DNA from: Chrysomallon squamiferum
Taxonomy: Eukaryota; Mollusca; Gastropoda; Neomphalida; Peltospiridae
DNA length: 32,500 nt
Direction: 5' to 3'
Assembly: GCA_012295275.1 (NCBI GenBank)
Contig: CM022667.1
Span: forward strand, 6,597,832 to 6,630,331
Shown one piece after another: positions 1 to 15,990 of the stretch (position 1 is its first letter; every line of letters begins with the position of its first letter). Made by a program: the position numbers and the translations under genes. Below the pieces are notes generated by a model. It searched no databases. It worked only from the letters and a program-made list of their open reading frames with translations, and was not told the origin of the DNA.

Positions 1-1535
1 AGACTGATGTGTGTGGGCAGAAAAGATGTTTAAACTGATCTTCCTGCTTCCTTCTCTTTTCATCTAACTTTCTTTTTTTTACGTCGTGAAAAGACATCTT
101 TGTGTTTACTTGAGTTAAACCACGATTTGAATTCAGTTACTCATCTCTGTAAAATGTAGATTTGTGTGCACGCATTTCTTACATTCACACATACCACTGC
201 TCTTATTGTCTCATTTCTAAGTTTAGCTGAACTAAGACTAATGAACGATGAGTTATTTTTTTAATTAGTACTTGAGAAGTGATGAAATCTTACTGTTCTA
301 CACGCAATGTTACTTAGTTCACTGTTCAGTCAGCTTGGAGAGATAGTAATTGTTCAAATAAAACTTATTGTCAGTGACAAACTTAGTGACGTTAGTGTTT
401 GTAGTAAATAATCACGTGTTTTTATAGTCCTGTCTGTTGTGACTAAATACAAAACACGTTTGTACTGACTGACTATGAAAATGTTTGTATCAAAGTTTGT
501 TTGTTATCTTTGTATACGCCTCGCGCTTTGTTTCAACCTGTCTTGTTTGTTTGTTGTCGTTTTTGTATTTGTTTGCAATTATTATTATTATTTTTGTTAC
601 TGTTGTTGTTGTTGTTGTTGCTGCTGATGCTGTTGTTAAATTCACAAATATAAAGACTTTGTTCTCTTTTTTCTTTCATTTTCTTTTATTTATTTATTTT
701 ATTTTGCTTTGTTTATTTATTAATGTTTTGTTGTTGTTGTTGTTGTTGTTGTTGTTTGTGGGGTCTTTTTTGTAAGCTTCAAAATGGAAACATCATACGG
801 TAAATCATAAAACTGTGCTCTTCGTATCAAAAATGAATAATAATAATAATAATAATAAATAAATATGTATAAAATAAAAACTTTAAAAAAAGAAAAGAAA
901 ATAGAACAAAACGAAGAAGAACACGAGTTTAAGATTTCTGACAGTTTGCCGCTGTTTGAAGGTCATGTTACAAGGTCAAGTTTCGTTAACTTCTGTTACG
1001 TCCAATTTGACAAGAGGCAGAGACGGAATTCTCAGAGTGCGACTTCGGCTGATGTCGTTAATACCAACTAAACACAGAGTCAACACAGAAGTCGACCTTT
1101 TGCCGCCAGGGGTCAGCACTGGGCGGGTTTCACAGACTGGAGCGAGTCTGAGACCGGTACCCAGCTTCGTTACGCTGTCATTAAACAAGCGTGAGCCGCG
1201 TTCAGCGGAGTTCGCGTGATGCACGTGAAACTCACAGAGTCAAACTTTACTTTAGCTTATTAATTTACATCCTACGTACAAATACCTGGACAGAACACAA
1301 AAGTAGATGTAGAGTTTCGGTTATGACAGAAAAGAGAGAGAGATAAAAAAATCTGCGTCGTTTTACTAAATCGAGTTTCCTGTGTTATTCTTTCTTAAAT
1401 TCCGCCTCAGTTTTGTGTGTGTCTGTTGGGATTAGCGAAATTTTTGTACAAATTGCTAGACTCGCAAAGAATGTGCCGTGTTTAGTCAAACCTCTTTGAA
1501 ATGTCAAATAGTTCTAACAGGATGAGTCTTTTTTG
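1..1535. other. Region 3' of gene A, no gene recognised
   Basis: AT-rich except 1060-1230, which is clearly more GC-rich. The open frames there match no family I know. Confidence 0.5.
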
Positions 1536-1540
1536 ATATA

Positions 1541-1600
<60 letters not shown>

Positions 1601-1655
1601 TTTATCAGCAGCATCTTCATTATTATTATTATTATTTATTATTATTATTATTAAT
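1536..1655. repeat. (ATT)n microsatellites
   Basis: Long ATT runs at 1541-1600 and about 1619-1653, downstream of gene A. Confidence 0.95.
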
Positions 1656-1707
1656 TACATATAATTATTTCGTCACAACAACGCAGATAATATAAAACAA
1701 CAATATT

Positions 1708-1727
1708 CATTTATTTATTTATTTATT
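1708..1727 (-). terminator. Candidate polyadenylation signals of gene A
   Basis: Overlapping AATAAA hexamers on the minus strand, formed by an ATTT microsatellite, 80-100 nt after the predicted stop of gene A. Confidence 0.4.
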
Positions 1728-1808
1728 AAATTACAGAAGAAATTAAATATATATTACATAAATCATTTTACACAGGGTGTTTCTGTGTATGTTACTTTCA
1801 CAGCTTTG

Positions 1809-1831
1809 TTACGGTGCTCTAGATAACGAGG
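1809..1831 (-). CDS. Gene A exon 5 (predicted): short terminal exon with stop
   Basis: A strong acceptor (CCTTTCTTTTATTTCAG on the minus strand) is followed, in the required phase 1, by seven codons (S-L-S-R-A-P after a split Ala) and TAA. Several AATAAA signals lie about 80-100 nt downstream (1708-1727). It is too short to be proven by composition. Confidence 0.5.
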
Positions 1832-2266
1832 CTGAAATAAAAGAAAGGAGAAAGTTAAAACATTCCAATTAGTAAACATTGCTTTGAAAATACATAAATA
1901 AAATTTATTTATTTGATCTGCATCAGACTTTAATTACCGTTTAAAATCTTCCCTTTCTATCTTTATCACTCAAGCGTTAACTTTGTATACAGAGATGTAA
2001 GTATATGACTGTGTGTCTGTGTGTCTGTGTGTGTGTGTGTCTGTGTGTGTGTGTGTGTCTGCATGGGGGGTGTTTCACGTCATGGTATCATTCAAGGTAT
2101 ATGACATTATGTTTCATTAAAGAGATATGATGTCACATGTCATTCAAGTGACGTCACGTTATGGTATAATTTTATTATACGTACAACGTATTATGCATGC
2201 AGCGTCACGTAGTAGATCCTGAAACTAGTGTCACGTCTTAGTTTCATTCACGTGATCTTTTAGCAT

Positions 2267-2309
<43 letters not shown>

Positions 2310-3116
2310 TATGTATGTTGAGTATATTTGTGTGTCTGAATATTTGTTTGTTGTTGTTGTTGTTTATTAATTAATTAATATGTATATTGATGTTGTATGT
2401 TTGTTTGTTTCTGTTTGGTGTATTTTTGTTTGTTTGTTTACATCTATCTCACCGTTGCACATGGCGCTGGCTACAGCATGCTGTATGCTCTGCAGATTGT
2501 CAAACGACGTCGTGCTGAAGACGTGGTCACTGTCGGGGTCGGTGGCCATTTCGTTCAGTTCGCTGAGGTTTATGTTGCCGCCGATGCCGACTGCAAACAC
2601 CACAACGCCAGCGACTCTTGCAGCCTGCGCTTCGTGTGCCGTGCTGCTGATGTCGTTTGACTGCCCGTCGGTGATGACGATTCCAATCTTTGTGGCTTTG
2701 TCGCGTGCGCCGGCGTCGCTGCTGAAACTTTTGTTCACCATGAACATCAGCGCGGCTGCCGTGTTTGTCGAGCCCGAGCCGTAGTTGACAGCATGAACCG
2801 CCGCCTCCACGTCGCCGGACGTCGTGTACTGACTGAGGTTGAAGTGACTGTGCGGCGCGCTGGAAAACGTCACCAGTGACACCTGGGTGTGGCTCGGGCC
2901 AATGGTAAAAGAGGTGGAAATATTCTTCACAAAGTTTTTCGAAATATCGAAGTTCGCCTCTTGCACGCTGGAAGATTCGTCCAGAAGAAAAACGATGTCG
3001 GTTTTGCCACAGTCTGAAACGTCAACAGCGAAAATGTTACACCATTTCATACACAGCAACAACTGCAGCAATTACAATTACAACGACAATAAGTGAAACA
3101 AAAATATAACAACAAC

Positions 3117-3186
<70 letters not shown>

Positions 3187-6100
3187 TTTGATGTGTATAT
3201 TGGCTTCAGAATAACATAAAAATATAGTAATTAAGGACTCACTCACTAAGTCCTAACTGCAGTCCTTAATTTCAAACAAAGTTGTTCTGATGTACACTTG
3301 GCGAAATTTTTCATTCTCAGATAAATTCTACTATATCATACAGTATATAGTATAATATCATATAATATGGAAGGACAGAAGAGTATATTGGAAAGTAGAG
3401 CATTTACAGAACAATGCTTATCTTTTGTGCGTGAAGTTTACTAACTGACAAATAATACTCATATTTATTTAACAAGTTGCTTACTCAGTGTCGACGATGA
3501 CGCTGTGGTAGTCGCTGTTGACGAAGGCGTTGTCGGAACAGTGGTTGTTGTAGATGTTTTCGGAACAGTGGTCGTTGCAGACTTTGTTGACGTAGTGGAT
3601 ATGAGTAAAGGCGATGTCAGTGTTGATGTCGCTGGTGTTGTTGAAGTTGCTGATGTGATTCGGATACAACATTTCTTCTTCGGATTCATGCAGAAGACGT
3701 TTCTGTTGTAGTCAGCTTCACTGAGACTGGACTCACATTTATATCTACACACCCCACCGTACCACGTACAGTCTGAAAATAAACTGTGTTTACTTCTGTG
3801 TGTGTATATTTACCACGTACAGTCTGAAAGTAAACTGTGTTTACTTCTGTGTGTGTATATTTACCACGTACAGTCTGAAAGTAAACTGTGTTTACTTCTG
3901 TGTGTGTATATTTACCACGTACAGTCTGAAAGTAAACTGTGTTTACTTCTGTGTGTGTATATTTACCACGTACAGTCTGAAAATAAACTGTGTTTACTTC
4001 TGTGTGTGTATATTTACCACGTACAGTCTGAAAGTAAACTGTGTTTACTCCTGTGTGTGTATATTTACCACGTACAGTCTGCAGTTAAACTGTGTTTACT
4101 CCTGTGTGTGTATATTTACCACGTACAGTCTGCAGTTAAACTGTGTTTACTCCTGTGTGTGTATATTTACCACGTACAGTCTGAAAGTAAACTGTGTTTA
4201 CTCCTGTGTGTGTATATTTACCACGTACAGTCTGAAAGTAAACTCTTTACTTCTGTGTGTGTATATTTACCACGTACAGTCTGAAAGTAAACTCTTTATT
4301 TCTGTGTGTGTATATTTACCACGTACAATCTGAAAGTAAACTGTGTTTACTTCTGTGTGTGTATATTTACCACGTACAGTCTGAAAGTAAACTGTGTTTA
4401 CTTCTGTGTGTGTATATTTACCACGTACAGTCTGAAAGTAAACTGTGTTTACTTCTGTGTGTGTATATTTACCACGTACAGTCTGAAAGTAAACTCTTTA
4501 TTTCTGTGTGTGTATATTTACCACGTACAGTCTGAAAGTAAACTGTGTTTACTTCTGTGTGTGTATATTTACCACGTACAGTCTGAAAGTAAACTGTGTT
4601 TACTTCTGTGTGTGTATATTTACCACGTACAGTCTGAAAGTAAACTGTGTTTATTTCTGTGTGTGTATATTTACCACGTACAGTCTGAAAGTAAACTGTG
4701 TTTACCACGTACAGTCTGAAAGTAAACTCTTTATTTCTGTGTGTGTATATTTACCACGTACAGTCTGAAAGTAAACTGTCTTTACTTCTGTGTGTGTATA
4801 TTTACCACGTACAGTCTGCAGTTAAACTGTGTTTACCACGTACAGTCTGAAAGTAAACTGTGTTTATTTCTGTGTGTGTATATTTACCACGTACAGTCTG
4901 AAAGTAAACTGTGTTTACCACGTACAGTCTGAAAGTAAACTCTTTATTTCTGTGTGTGTATATTTACCACGTACAGTCTGAAAGTAAACTGTGTTTACTT
5001 CTGTGTGTGTATATTTACCACGTACAGTCTGAAAGTAAACTGTGTTTACTTCTGTGTGTGTATATTTACCACGTACAGTCTGCAGTTAAACTGTGTTTAC
5101 TTCTGTGTGTGTATATTTACCACGTACAGTCTGCAGTTAAACTGTGTTTACTTCTGTGTGTGTATATTTACCACGTACAGTCTGAAAGTAAACTGTGTTT
5201 ACTCCTGTGTGTGTATATTTACCACGTACAGTCTGAAAGTAAACTGACTTTACTTCTGTGTGTGTATATTTACCACGTACAGTCTGAAAGTAAACTGTGT
5301 TTACTTCTGTGTGTGTATATTTACCACGTACAGTCTGAAAGTAAACTGTGTTTACTTCTGTGTGTGTATATTTACCACGTACAGTCTGAAAGTAAACTGT
5401 GTTTACTTCTGTGTGTGTATATTTACCACGTACAGTCTGAAAGTAAACTCTTTACTTCTGTGTGTATATTTACCACGTACAGTCTGAAAGTAAACTGTGT
5501 TTACTCCTGTGTGTGTATGTATATATATATTTTTATGATTTTGAATATTCTCTATTATACGTAGTCAGATTAGACTCTACACAGACAATATTCGGGAATT
5601 TACTGACACAGGAAGACAAAGTCCAATCACGACCTCACAAACCCGTCATATTACACAGACGAGACTCGAACCCATTCGCCCGCACTCCGAAGGAACGATT
5701 TTACCGTTCGGCCACCAAGACTCTCTTTAAAAAGTCGCTCAGTAACCGAAGTAATCATCGCTTCCCACGAACCACGCCACGTTTACATCTCTACACACAA
5801 CTGTACCACGTCCAGTCTGCGACTATGTGTGTCTGCGTGCGTGTGTGCATTCACGTGTATGTTGTCTCTCTGTTTATTTGAATGTCTGTCAGTCTGTGTA
5901 TCCATCTTTCTAACTATTCGTCTATTCATCTGTCTTCATAATCATAGAAGTCATGTTGACAAGTGTGCCTATCCAAATACAGATAGGAGTCTAATATATC
6001 TAAGTGATACAGTGTACATAAAATTAAAGAAGAAAAGTAAAAAGACTTACGTAATTTCTGTGTACAGCAGATTCCTTTGAGTCCACTAGCGCACGCCGCG

Positions 6101-6372
6101 GGTCCCAGGTTGTACTCCGCCCTGCCACACCTTGATTTACAACGTCCGTGATACTGAGACCAGCAGACTGTAATAACAGTGTTACTTTTATTTTTATTTA
6201 TTTATTTATTTATTATAATTATAATTATTATTATTATGATTATTATTATTATTATTATTATCATATACTTACTGTTGTAATACAGATGCACGACAGGTTG
6301 TAACTGAGAAATCACACAGACAAAACACACAAGTAAAACTGTGAGCAGAAACAAGTCTTTAATATCAGCCAT
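1809..6372 (-). CDS. Gene A: secreted protein with two defensin-like domains and a VWA domain
   Basis: Five-exon model: 6372-6273, 6167-6051, 3772-3485, 3013-2453 and 1831-1809, 362 residues. The order is a signal peptide (about 1-22; mature start probably QLQP), defensin-like domain I (Cys 35, 43, 47, 59, 67, 68), defensin-like domain II (Cys 74, 81, 85, 100, 107, 108), a Thr/Ser/Pro linker (about 112-168) and a VWA domain (170-354). The VWA domain keeps a complete MIDAS (D180-x-S182-x-S184, T251, D284). All internal exons are phase 1-1 with GT-AG ends. The N-terminal half is paralogous to genes B and C, but the S1A domain is replaced by VWA. The family suggests a secreted adhesion or recognition protein carrying antimicrobial-type domains; function is inferred. 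The first four exons are well supported. The 23-nt last exon is a prediction, and more 3' exons outside the window are the main alternative. Confidence 0.8.
2010..2062. repeat. (TG)n microsatellite
   Basis: TG repeats with CTG interruptions in the last intron of gene A. Confidence 0.9.
2262..2311. repeat. (TTTA)n microsatellite
   Basis: About 12 ATTT units in the last intron of gene A. Confidence 0.93.
2453..3013 (-). CDS. Gene A exon 4: VWA domain
   Basis: One 561-nt phase 1-1 exon holds a whole von Willebrand factor A domain. It begins NCGKTDIVFLLDESSSVQ and shows the MIDAS set DxSxS, TNT and ITDG, plus the late strand VVVFAVGIGG. Flanking Cys170 and Cys354 probably close the domain. The acceptor is GTTTCAG and the donor GTGAGA. 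The GC content is clearly above that of the surrounding DNA. Confidence 0.93.
3112..3186. repeat. (AAT)n microsatellite
   Basis: About 25 AAT units in intron 3 of gene A, upstream of the VWA acceptor. Confidence 0.95.
3485..3772 (-). CDS. Gene A exon 3: defensin-like domain II and Thr/Ser-rich linker
   Basis: The exon is 288 nt, phase 1-1. Its cysteines are spaced C-X6-C-X3-C-X14-C-X6-CC, matching the published big-defensin pattern (C-X6-C-X3-C-X13/14-C-X4-7-CC). About 57 residues rich in Thr, Ser and Pro follow, probably O-glycosylated. The acceptor at 3773-3774 is the origin of the tandem array at 3760-5510. The donor is GTAAGC. Confidence 0.85.
3760..5510 (-). repeat. 51-bp minisatellite, about 35 copies, carrying the gene A exon 3 splice acceptor
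   Basis: The unit contains TACCACGTACAGTCTG on the plus strand, the reverse complement of the exon 3 acceptor (TTTCAG) plus the first 13 exonic bases. The rest is intronic T- and GT-rich sequence. Most units are 51 bp, with a few shortened to about 30-50 bp. Some copies have CTGCAG in place of CTGAAA at the splice site. The array starts at the real exon and runs into the upstream intron. Confidence 0.95.
5560..5730 (-). mobile_element. tRNA-derived SINE-like element
   Basis: On the minus strand, an A-box-like TGGCCGAACGG (5714-5704) precedes a B-box GGTTCGAGTCT (5672-5662) at about the tRNA-Ser/Leu spacing. A non-tRNA body of about 100 bp follows and ends in AT-rich sequence near 5530. This fits a Pol III SINE. 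It lies between the end of the acceptor minisatellite and a diverged unit near 5800-5822, so it may have inserted into the array. Family not recognised. Confidence 0.6.
6051..6167 (-). CDS. Gene A exon 2: defensin-like domain I
   Basis: The exon is 117 nt, phase 1-1, with acceptor TTATTACAG and donor GTAAGT. It encodes six cysteines spaced C-X7-C-X3-C-X11-C-X7-CC, which fits the beta-defensin pattern. Genes B and C have exons of exactly the same length and spacing, with shared YxxG and CASGL/CLNGL motifs. Confidence 0.85.
6185..6262. repeat. (TTTA)n and (ATT)n microsatellites
   Basis: They fill most of intron 1 of gene A, directly downstream of the exon 1 donor. Confidence 0.93.
6273..6372 (-). 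CDS. Gene A exon 1: signal peptide
   Basis: The first ATG at 6372 opens MADIKDLFLL followed by a hydrophobic core ending in CVISQ, a typical secretory signal. The donor is GTAAGT at 6272-6267, phase 1. A good TATA box lies about 40 bp upstream, which supports this start. Confidence 0.85.
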
Positions 6373-6374
6373 GT

Positions 6375-6560
6375 CAGTCTTTCTTTTTCTTTCTTTTTTT
6401 TCTTTTCTATTTATATAACCTTTTTTTTCTTTTTTTTTCTTTTTTTTTTTTTTTTTTTCAAATTCTCTTCTTTTTATTCCTTTTCCAAAAGCGCTGAAAT
6501 AATAAATATGCCAAAAAAAAAAAAAAAAAAAAAAAAAAAAGTGACAAAAAAGAAAAAAGA
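6375..6560. repeat. Poly(T) and poly(A) tracts upstream of gene A
   Basis: T-rich tract 6375-6459 around the TATA box, and an A run at 6513-6540. No gene seen. Confidence 0.9.
6410..6417 (-). promoter_or_regulatory. Gene A TATA box
   Basis: TATATAAA on the minus strand, preceded by GGT, lies 38-45 bp upstream of the ATG at 6372. This predicts a very short 5' UTR of about 15 nt. Confidence 0.6.
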
Positions 6561-7272
6561 AAAAAAAATGTCGAGAATGTCGCAACGTACAAACTGATTG
6601 CACTTTTTTCTTTTTTCTGTCTTCTTGTTTTTGTGTCCTTCTCCCCCCCCCCCCCGTGTAACTAATTTTCCGGCATTTTTACTTCGTAGGCTCATTGGCT
6701 TGTTTTTTTACAAATCACGTAACAAATGTTCATTGAGTGAACGTTGTTTTCTTGTTCAAATATCTCTCCTCAGTCTTCTGTGTACGTTTCTTTTTTCTTT
6801 TTTTTTTTAAACGTTTATTTTTCAAATAACTCGACTTTCTCTTTTAAAAAATAAATCTTTATTTTGTGGTAGTTTGTACACATCTACGCCTTTCTTTAAA
6901 TTAGCCTAATTTAACAGATTACCAGTGCATCTATTAGTTATTTGTTTATCTTCCGTCTCTCTATCGAACCAAATCTGGAAAAATCACAAATTTTGAACTA
7001 ACCGCCATTTCCCAGTGGAAACCTGACCTCTGCTACCAGTGTACGTCTCTCAACTCTCTTTCCAACAAGTAAGAGTACATTTTACAACCGTCCTAACAAA
7101 CTTCACTTAAACTAGCCTACACTAGCCTTTGTTATATTCGTTTACCTCGTTTTCATGTCTTCATACTGTTCTTACATTATCGTAATAATACTATATTACG
7201 TAGCTGGTATGTGTACTAAAGTTTAATGTTTAGGTAAATTGTAGGGTTAATGTTTACATTGGCGACGTTTGC

Positions 7273-7309
7273 TTGTGTGTGTGTGTGTGTGTGTTTGTGT
7301 GTGTGTTTG

Positions 7310-7358
<49 letters not shown>

Positions 7359-7402
7359 TGTGTGTGTCTTTGTGTGTGTTTGTGTGTGTGTGTGTGTGTG
7401 TT
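7273..7402. repeat. (GT)n microsatellite
   Basis: GT repeat with TTT interruptions, between genes A and B. Confidence 0.95.
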
Positions 7403-7524
7403 GTTCTTCTTCTTTGTTTTGTTTTTGGCATATCGGCTAACTCGTTTTTATATTAATAAATACACAGAAAGAAAGAAAGAAAAATCCAGATATGACGTAA
7501 ACAATTGTATGACATTTGTAGCAA

Positions 7525-7587
7525 ACCTCTTCTTCTTCTTCTTCTTCTTATGATTATCATTATGAGTACTGTTATTATTATTATTAT

Positions 7588-7674
<87 letters not shown>

Positions 7675-7684
7675 GAGTAGTAGT
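7525..7684. repeat. (CTT)n, (ATT)n and (GTA)n microsatellites
   Basis: The main part is about 35 GTA/TAG units at 7585-7684. Confidence 0.95.
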
Positions 7685-7934
7685 AAAAGCAGCAATAATA
7701 GAATGTAAGTGTGTGTATTTAAATAAAAAGCAATGTTTTCTAAATGAAATGTTGAACGTGAATAACTTTATACGTAAATAGTACGTATATATACGTATAT
7801 AAACTGATACTATACTATGCAATAACAAGCACAAAATACACAGTAAGCAAAACAAGATCAAATACAACAAGATAGCTTTGATTTTTATTAAAATCTAGAA
7901 TATGTTTTTCTACTCATTAAAATGTTTTAAATAA

Positions 7935-8727
7935 CTTGTGTAATTTACAATATTACATATTTTGTGTCATCTTGTTTACAAAACTTTATTACGTTACACA
8001 GTTACATATTTTACATATTTTGTGTCATCTTGTTTACAAAACTTTATTACGTTACACAGTTACATATTTTACATATTTTGTGTCATCTTGTTTACAAAAC
8101 TTTATTACGTTACACAGTTACATATTTTACATATTTTGTGTCATCTTGTTTACAAAACTTTATTACGTTACACAGTTACATATTTTACATATTTTGTGTC
8201 ATCTTGTTTACTTTATTACGTTACACAGTTGCATATTTTACATATTTTGTGTCATCTTGTTTACTTATTACGTTACACAGTTACATATTTTACATATTTT
8301 GTGTCATCTTGTTTACAAAACTTTATTACGTTACACAGTTACATATTTTACATATTTTGTGTCATCTTGTTTACAAAACTTTATTACGTTACACAGTTAC
8401 ATATTTTACATATTTTGTGTCATCTTGTTTACAAAACTTTATTACGTTACACAGTTACATATTTTACATATTTTGTGTCATCTTGTTTACTTTATTACGT
8501 TACACAGTTGCATATTTTACATATTTTGTGTCATCTTGTTTACTTATTACGTTACACAGTTACATATTTTACATATTTTGTGTCATCTTGTTTACTTTAT
8601 TACGTTACACAGTTACATATTTTACATATTTTGTGTCATCTTGTTTACTTTATTACGTTACACAGTTACATATTTTACACATTTTGTGTCATCTTGTTTA
8701 CTTTATTACGTTACACAGTTACATATT

Positions 8728-8750
<23 letters not shown>
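7935..8750 (-). repeat. 58-bp array repeating the gene B 3' end (last codons, stop, AATAAA)
   Basis: About 14 units of 50-58 bp. On the minus strand each unit reads ACACAAAATATGTAA, identical to the last codons and stop of gene B, and later ACGTAATAAAG, which contains a polyadenylation signal. Shorter units lack part of the AAAAC stretch. The array begins at the true stop codon and runs downstream. Confidence 0.92.
8702..8707 (-). terminator. First polyadenylation signal of gene B
   Basis: AATAAA on the minus strand 21 nt after the stop codon. The same hexamer recurs in each following repeat unit. Confidence 0.55.
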
Positions 8751-14027
<5,277 letters not shown>

Positions 14028-14040
14028 TTCCCACTGACAC

Positions 14041-14100
14041 AAATCTTCACAAATCTTCACTAACTTCACTAACTTCACTAACTTCACTAACTTCACTAAC
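14041..14100 (-). repeat. 9-bp tandem repeat in the predicted 5' UTR of gene B
   Basis: About five copies of a CTAACTTCA-type unit between the TATA box and the start codon. Confidence 0.8.
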
Positions 14101-14118
14101 ACGTCGCAGTCTGCTGCA

Positions 14119-14126
14119 TTTTTATA
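14119..14126 (-). promoter_or_regulatory. Gene B TATA box
   Basis: TATAAAAA on the minus strand lies about 95 bp upstream of the ATG at 14027. The predicted 5' UTR contains a 9-bp repeat (about five copies, 14041-14100). Confidence 0.55.
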
Positions 14127-14164
14127 CCACTGCGTATCTCCGCGCCCACACTTCTCAGCACAAA

Positions 14165-14619
14165 ACAATTGTTTATTTGTTTTCTTTCTCTTTTCTTAGT
14201 TCATTTTTTCTCTTTTTTCTCTTGTTGTTGTTGCTTGTTGAGTAATCCATCATTAATTTTACAATAATGTATTTCGTTTTAAAACTGTTTATTGCGTTTT
14301 CATTCCTTCTGTGTTTTGTTAACTTATTTTCTATTTATCTGTGGGGTTTTTTATCTGTTATCACGTAATCGGCGGTCAGAAAGTTTTATTTTTTATGTTT
14401 GTTTTGTTCGTTTCGTTTATTTGTTTCTGTTACTTTTGTTTCGTCACTTTGTCAATAATCAAATATGCTTTGTCAGACTGTACGTGTGTCTGTGTGTGTC
14501 TTTATTTCTCTGTGAACGTTCGTAACACATCGTTAATTCTTATCATATCCTGTTCACTTGTTTCCTTTATTTTATTTTGTTTTGTTTTATTTTATTTTAT
14601 TAGTATTTTTTTTAACTAT

Positions 14620-14670
<51 letters not shown>

Positions 14671-15500
14671 TTTGATTCTTTGTTTCTTTGTTTGACTGAT
14701 TATTTATTGTTTTAATCTGTATCGTTTACTTGTGTGACAGATTGTTCGTGTGTCATTATAATCATCATCCAGATCTTTGTTATTATCGCTGTTTTTTTCA
14801 CACACTGAGAAGCAGCTTTCTGTGTAACTAAAATATTGTTTATGTCAACTGAATTCAACACGAACTGTAACTAAACAAACACCACTTCATGTTAGTACAC
14901 ATTACCTCATACCACGTGTTTTCTCACTGACTTCTTAAAACTCTCTCATTCTCTCTCTCTGTATATCTATTCTTCTATCTGTTTATCTCTCCCTCTCTCG
15001 CTCTCTCTCTCTCTCTCTATCTGCCTACCTGCTTATCTATTTTTCTCTCTCTTTATGTCGCTGTGTATCTTTCATTCTCTCACTTTCTCTCATTCTTTCC
15101 CTATTTGTGTGTCAGTCTATCTATTTATCCAGGTTCTGTTTAGCTATATTAAATATTATTTTTGTGGTAAATAACAGATTATGTTACATCGAATAAGAAA
15201 TATTTGGTTAATAATTATGCAAACTAAAATAATAAATTTCAAAGATTTATTCAAACTCACTTGTAATAATAATACAATAAAAACAACAACAACAATAATA
15301 ATAACAATAATTACACTAATAACAGTGATAACAATATTACTAGTAATTATAACATAATCTACTGAATTTGCATTTTATGTCTACACACTCTGCAATGACT
15401 TCAACAATTACAAGCTCATATTGCATGTTGTCGTTGTTGTTGTTGTTGTTGTTGTTGACGTGTTTCGTACATACTTACAGAGTGTAATCTTATTCTGTTA
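14165..15500. other. Intergenic region between genes B and C
   Basis: AT-rich DNA with (TTTA)n at 14610-14672, CT-rich sequence at 14950-15080 and (GTT)n at 15425-15457. No exon was recognised. Confidence 0.6.
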
Positions 15501-15504
15501 CACT

Positions 15505-15830
15505 TTTACAAAACTTTATTACGTTACACAGTTACATATTTTACATATTTTGTGTCATCTTGTTTACAAAACGTTATTACGTTACAGTTACATATTTTAC
15601 ACATTTTGTGTCATCTTGTTTACAAAACTTTATTGCGTTACACAGTTACATATTTTACACATTTTGTGTCATCTTGTTTACTTTATTACGTTACACAGTT
15701 ACATATTTTACATATTTTGTGTCATCTTGTTTACTTTATTGCGTTACACAGTTATATATTTTACATATTTTGTGTCATCTTGTTTGCTTTATTACGTTAC
15801 ACAGTTACATAGTTTACATATTTTGTGTAA
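15505..15830 (-). repeat. Array repeating the gene C 3' end (last codons, stop, AATAAA)
   Basis: About six units of 50-58 bp homologous to the gene B array at 7935-8750. Units carry a TATGTAA stop context and most carry AATAAA. Some signals are mutated. Confidence 0.9.
15788..15793 (-). terminator. First polyadenylation signal of gene C
   Basis: AATAAA on the minus strand 21 nt after the stop, at the same place as in gene B. Confidence 0.5.
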
Positions 15831-15990
15831 TCCAGCTGACGTGTGACGCGACGTTTGTGTAAATTGTTGGCGTGTTTCTCCGAACGTTTCCGTCACAGCT
15901 GGGGTCGAACGTGTCAATAAGTCCCATCAGAACGAGTCGTGACTGACCTTGAACCCATTCTGGACAAACCATCATACCACCAGTGTCTCC
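15814..15990 (-). CDS. Gene C exon 8: S1A C-terminal part with GDTGG
   Basis: 177 nt with TAA stop. It begins GDTGGMMVC and ends VSWITQNM. Only DPSC versus DPTC was seen as an amino-acid difference from gene B. Confidence 0.93.
   Translation of the reverse strand, partial: GDTGGMMVCPEWVQGQSRLVLMGLIDTFDPSCDGNVRRNTPTIYTNVASHVSWITQNM

Noticed and set aside
976-1224. 82-codon minus-strand open frame as an extra exon of gene A
   Set aside because: No fitting acceptor in phase 1 and no recognisable motif. The exon at 1809-1831 already supplies a stop.
3760-5510. CRISPR array
   Set aside because: There are no unique spacers between repeats, and the context is a eukaryotic intron with splice-site homology.
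3800-5564. Long plus-strand open frames with a 17-residue repeat (FTTYSLKVNCVY-type)
   Set aside because: The 51-bp array has a period divisible by three, so frames stay open. The unit is copied splice-acceptor DNA of the opposite strand.
5640-5730. Functional tRNA gene
   Set aside because: The A-box and B-box are present, but no closed acceptor stem or clear anticodon arm could be folded by eye; a SINE head fits better.
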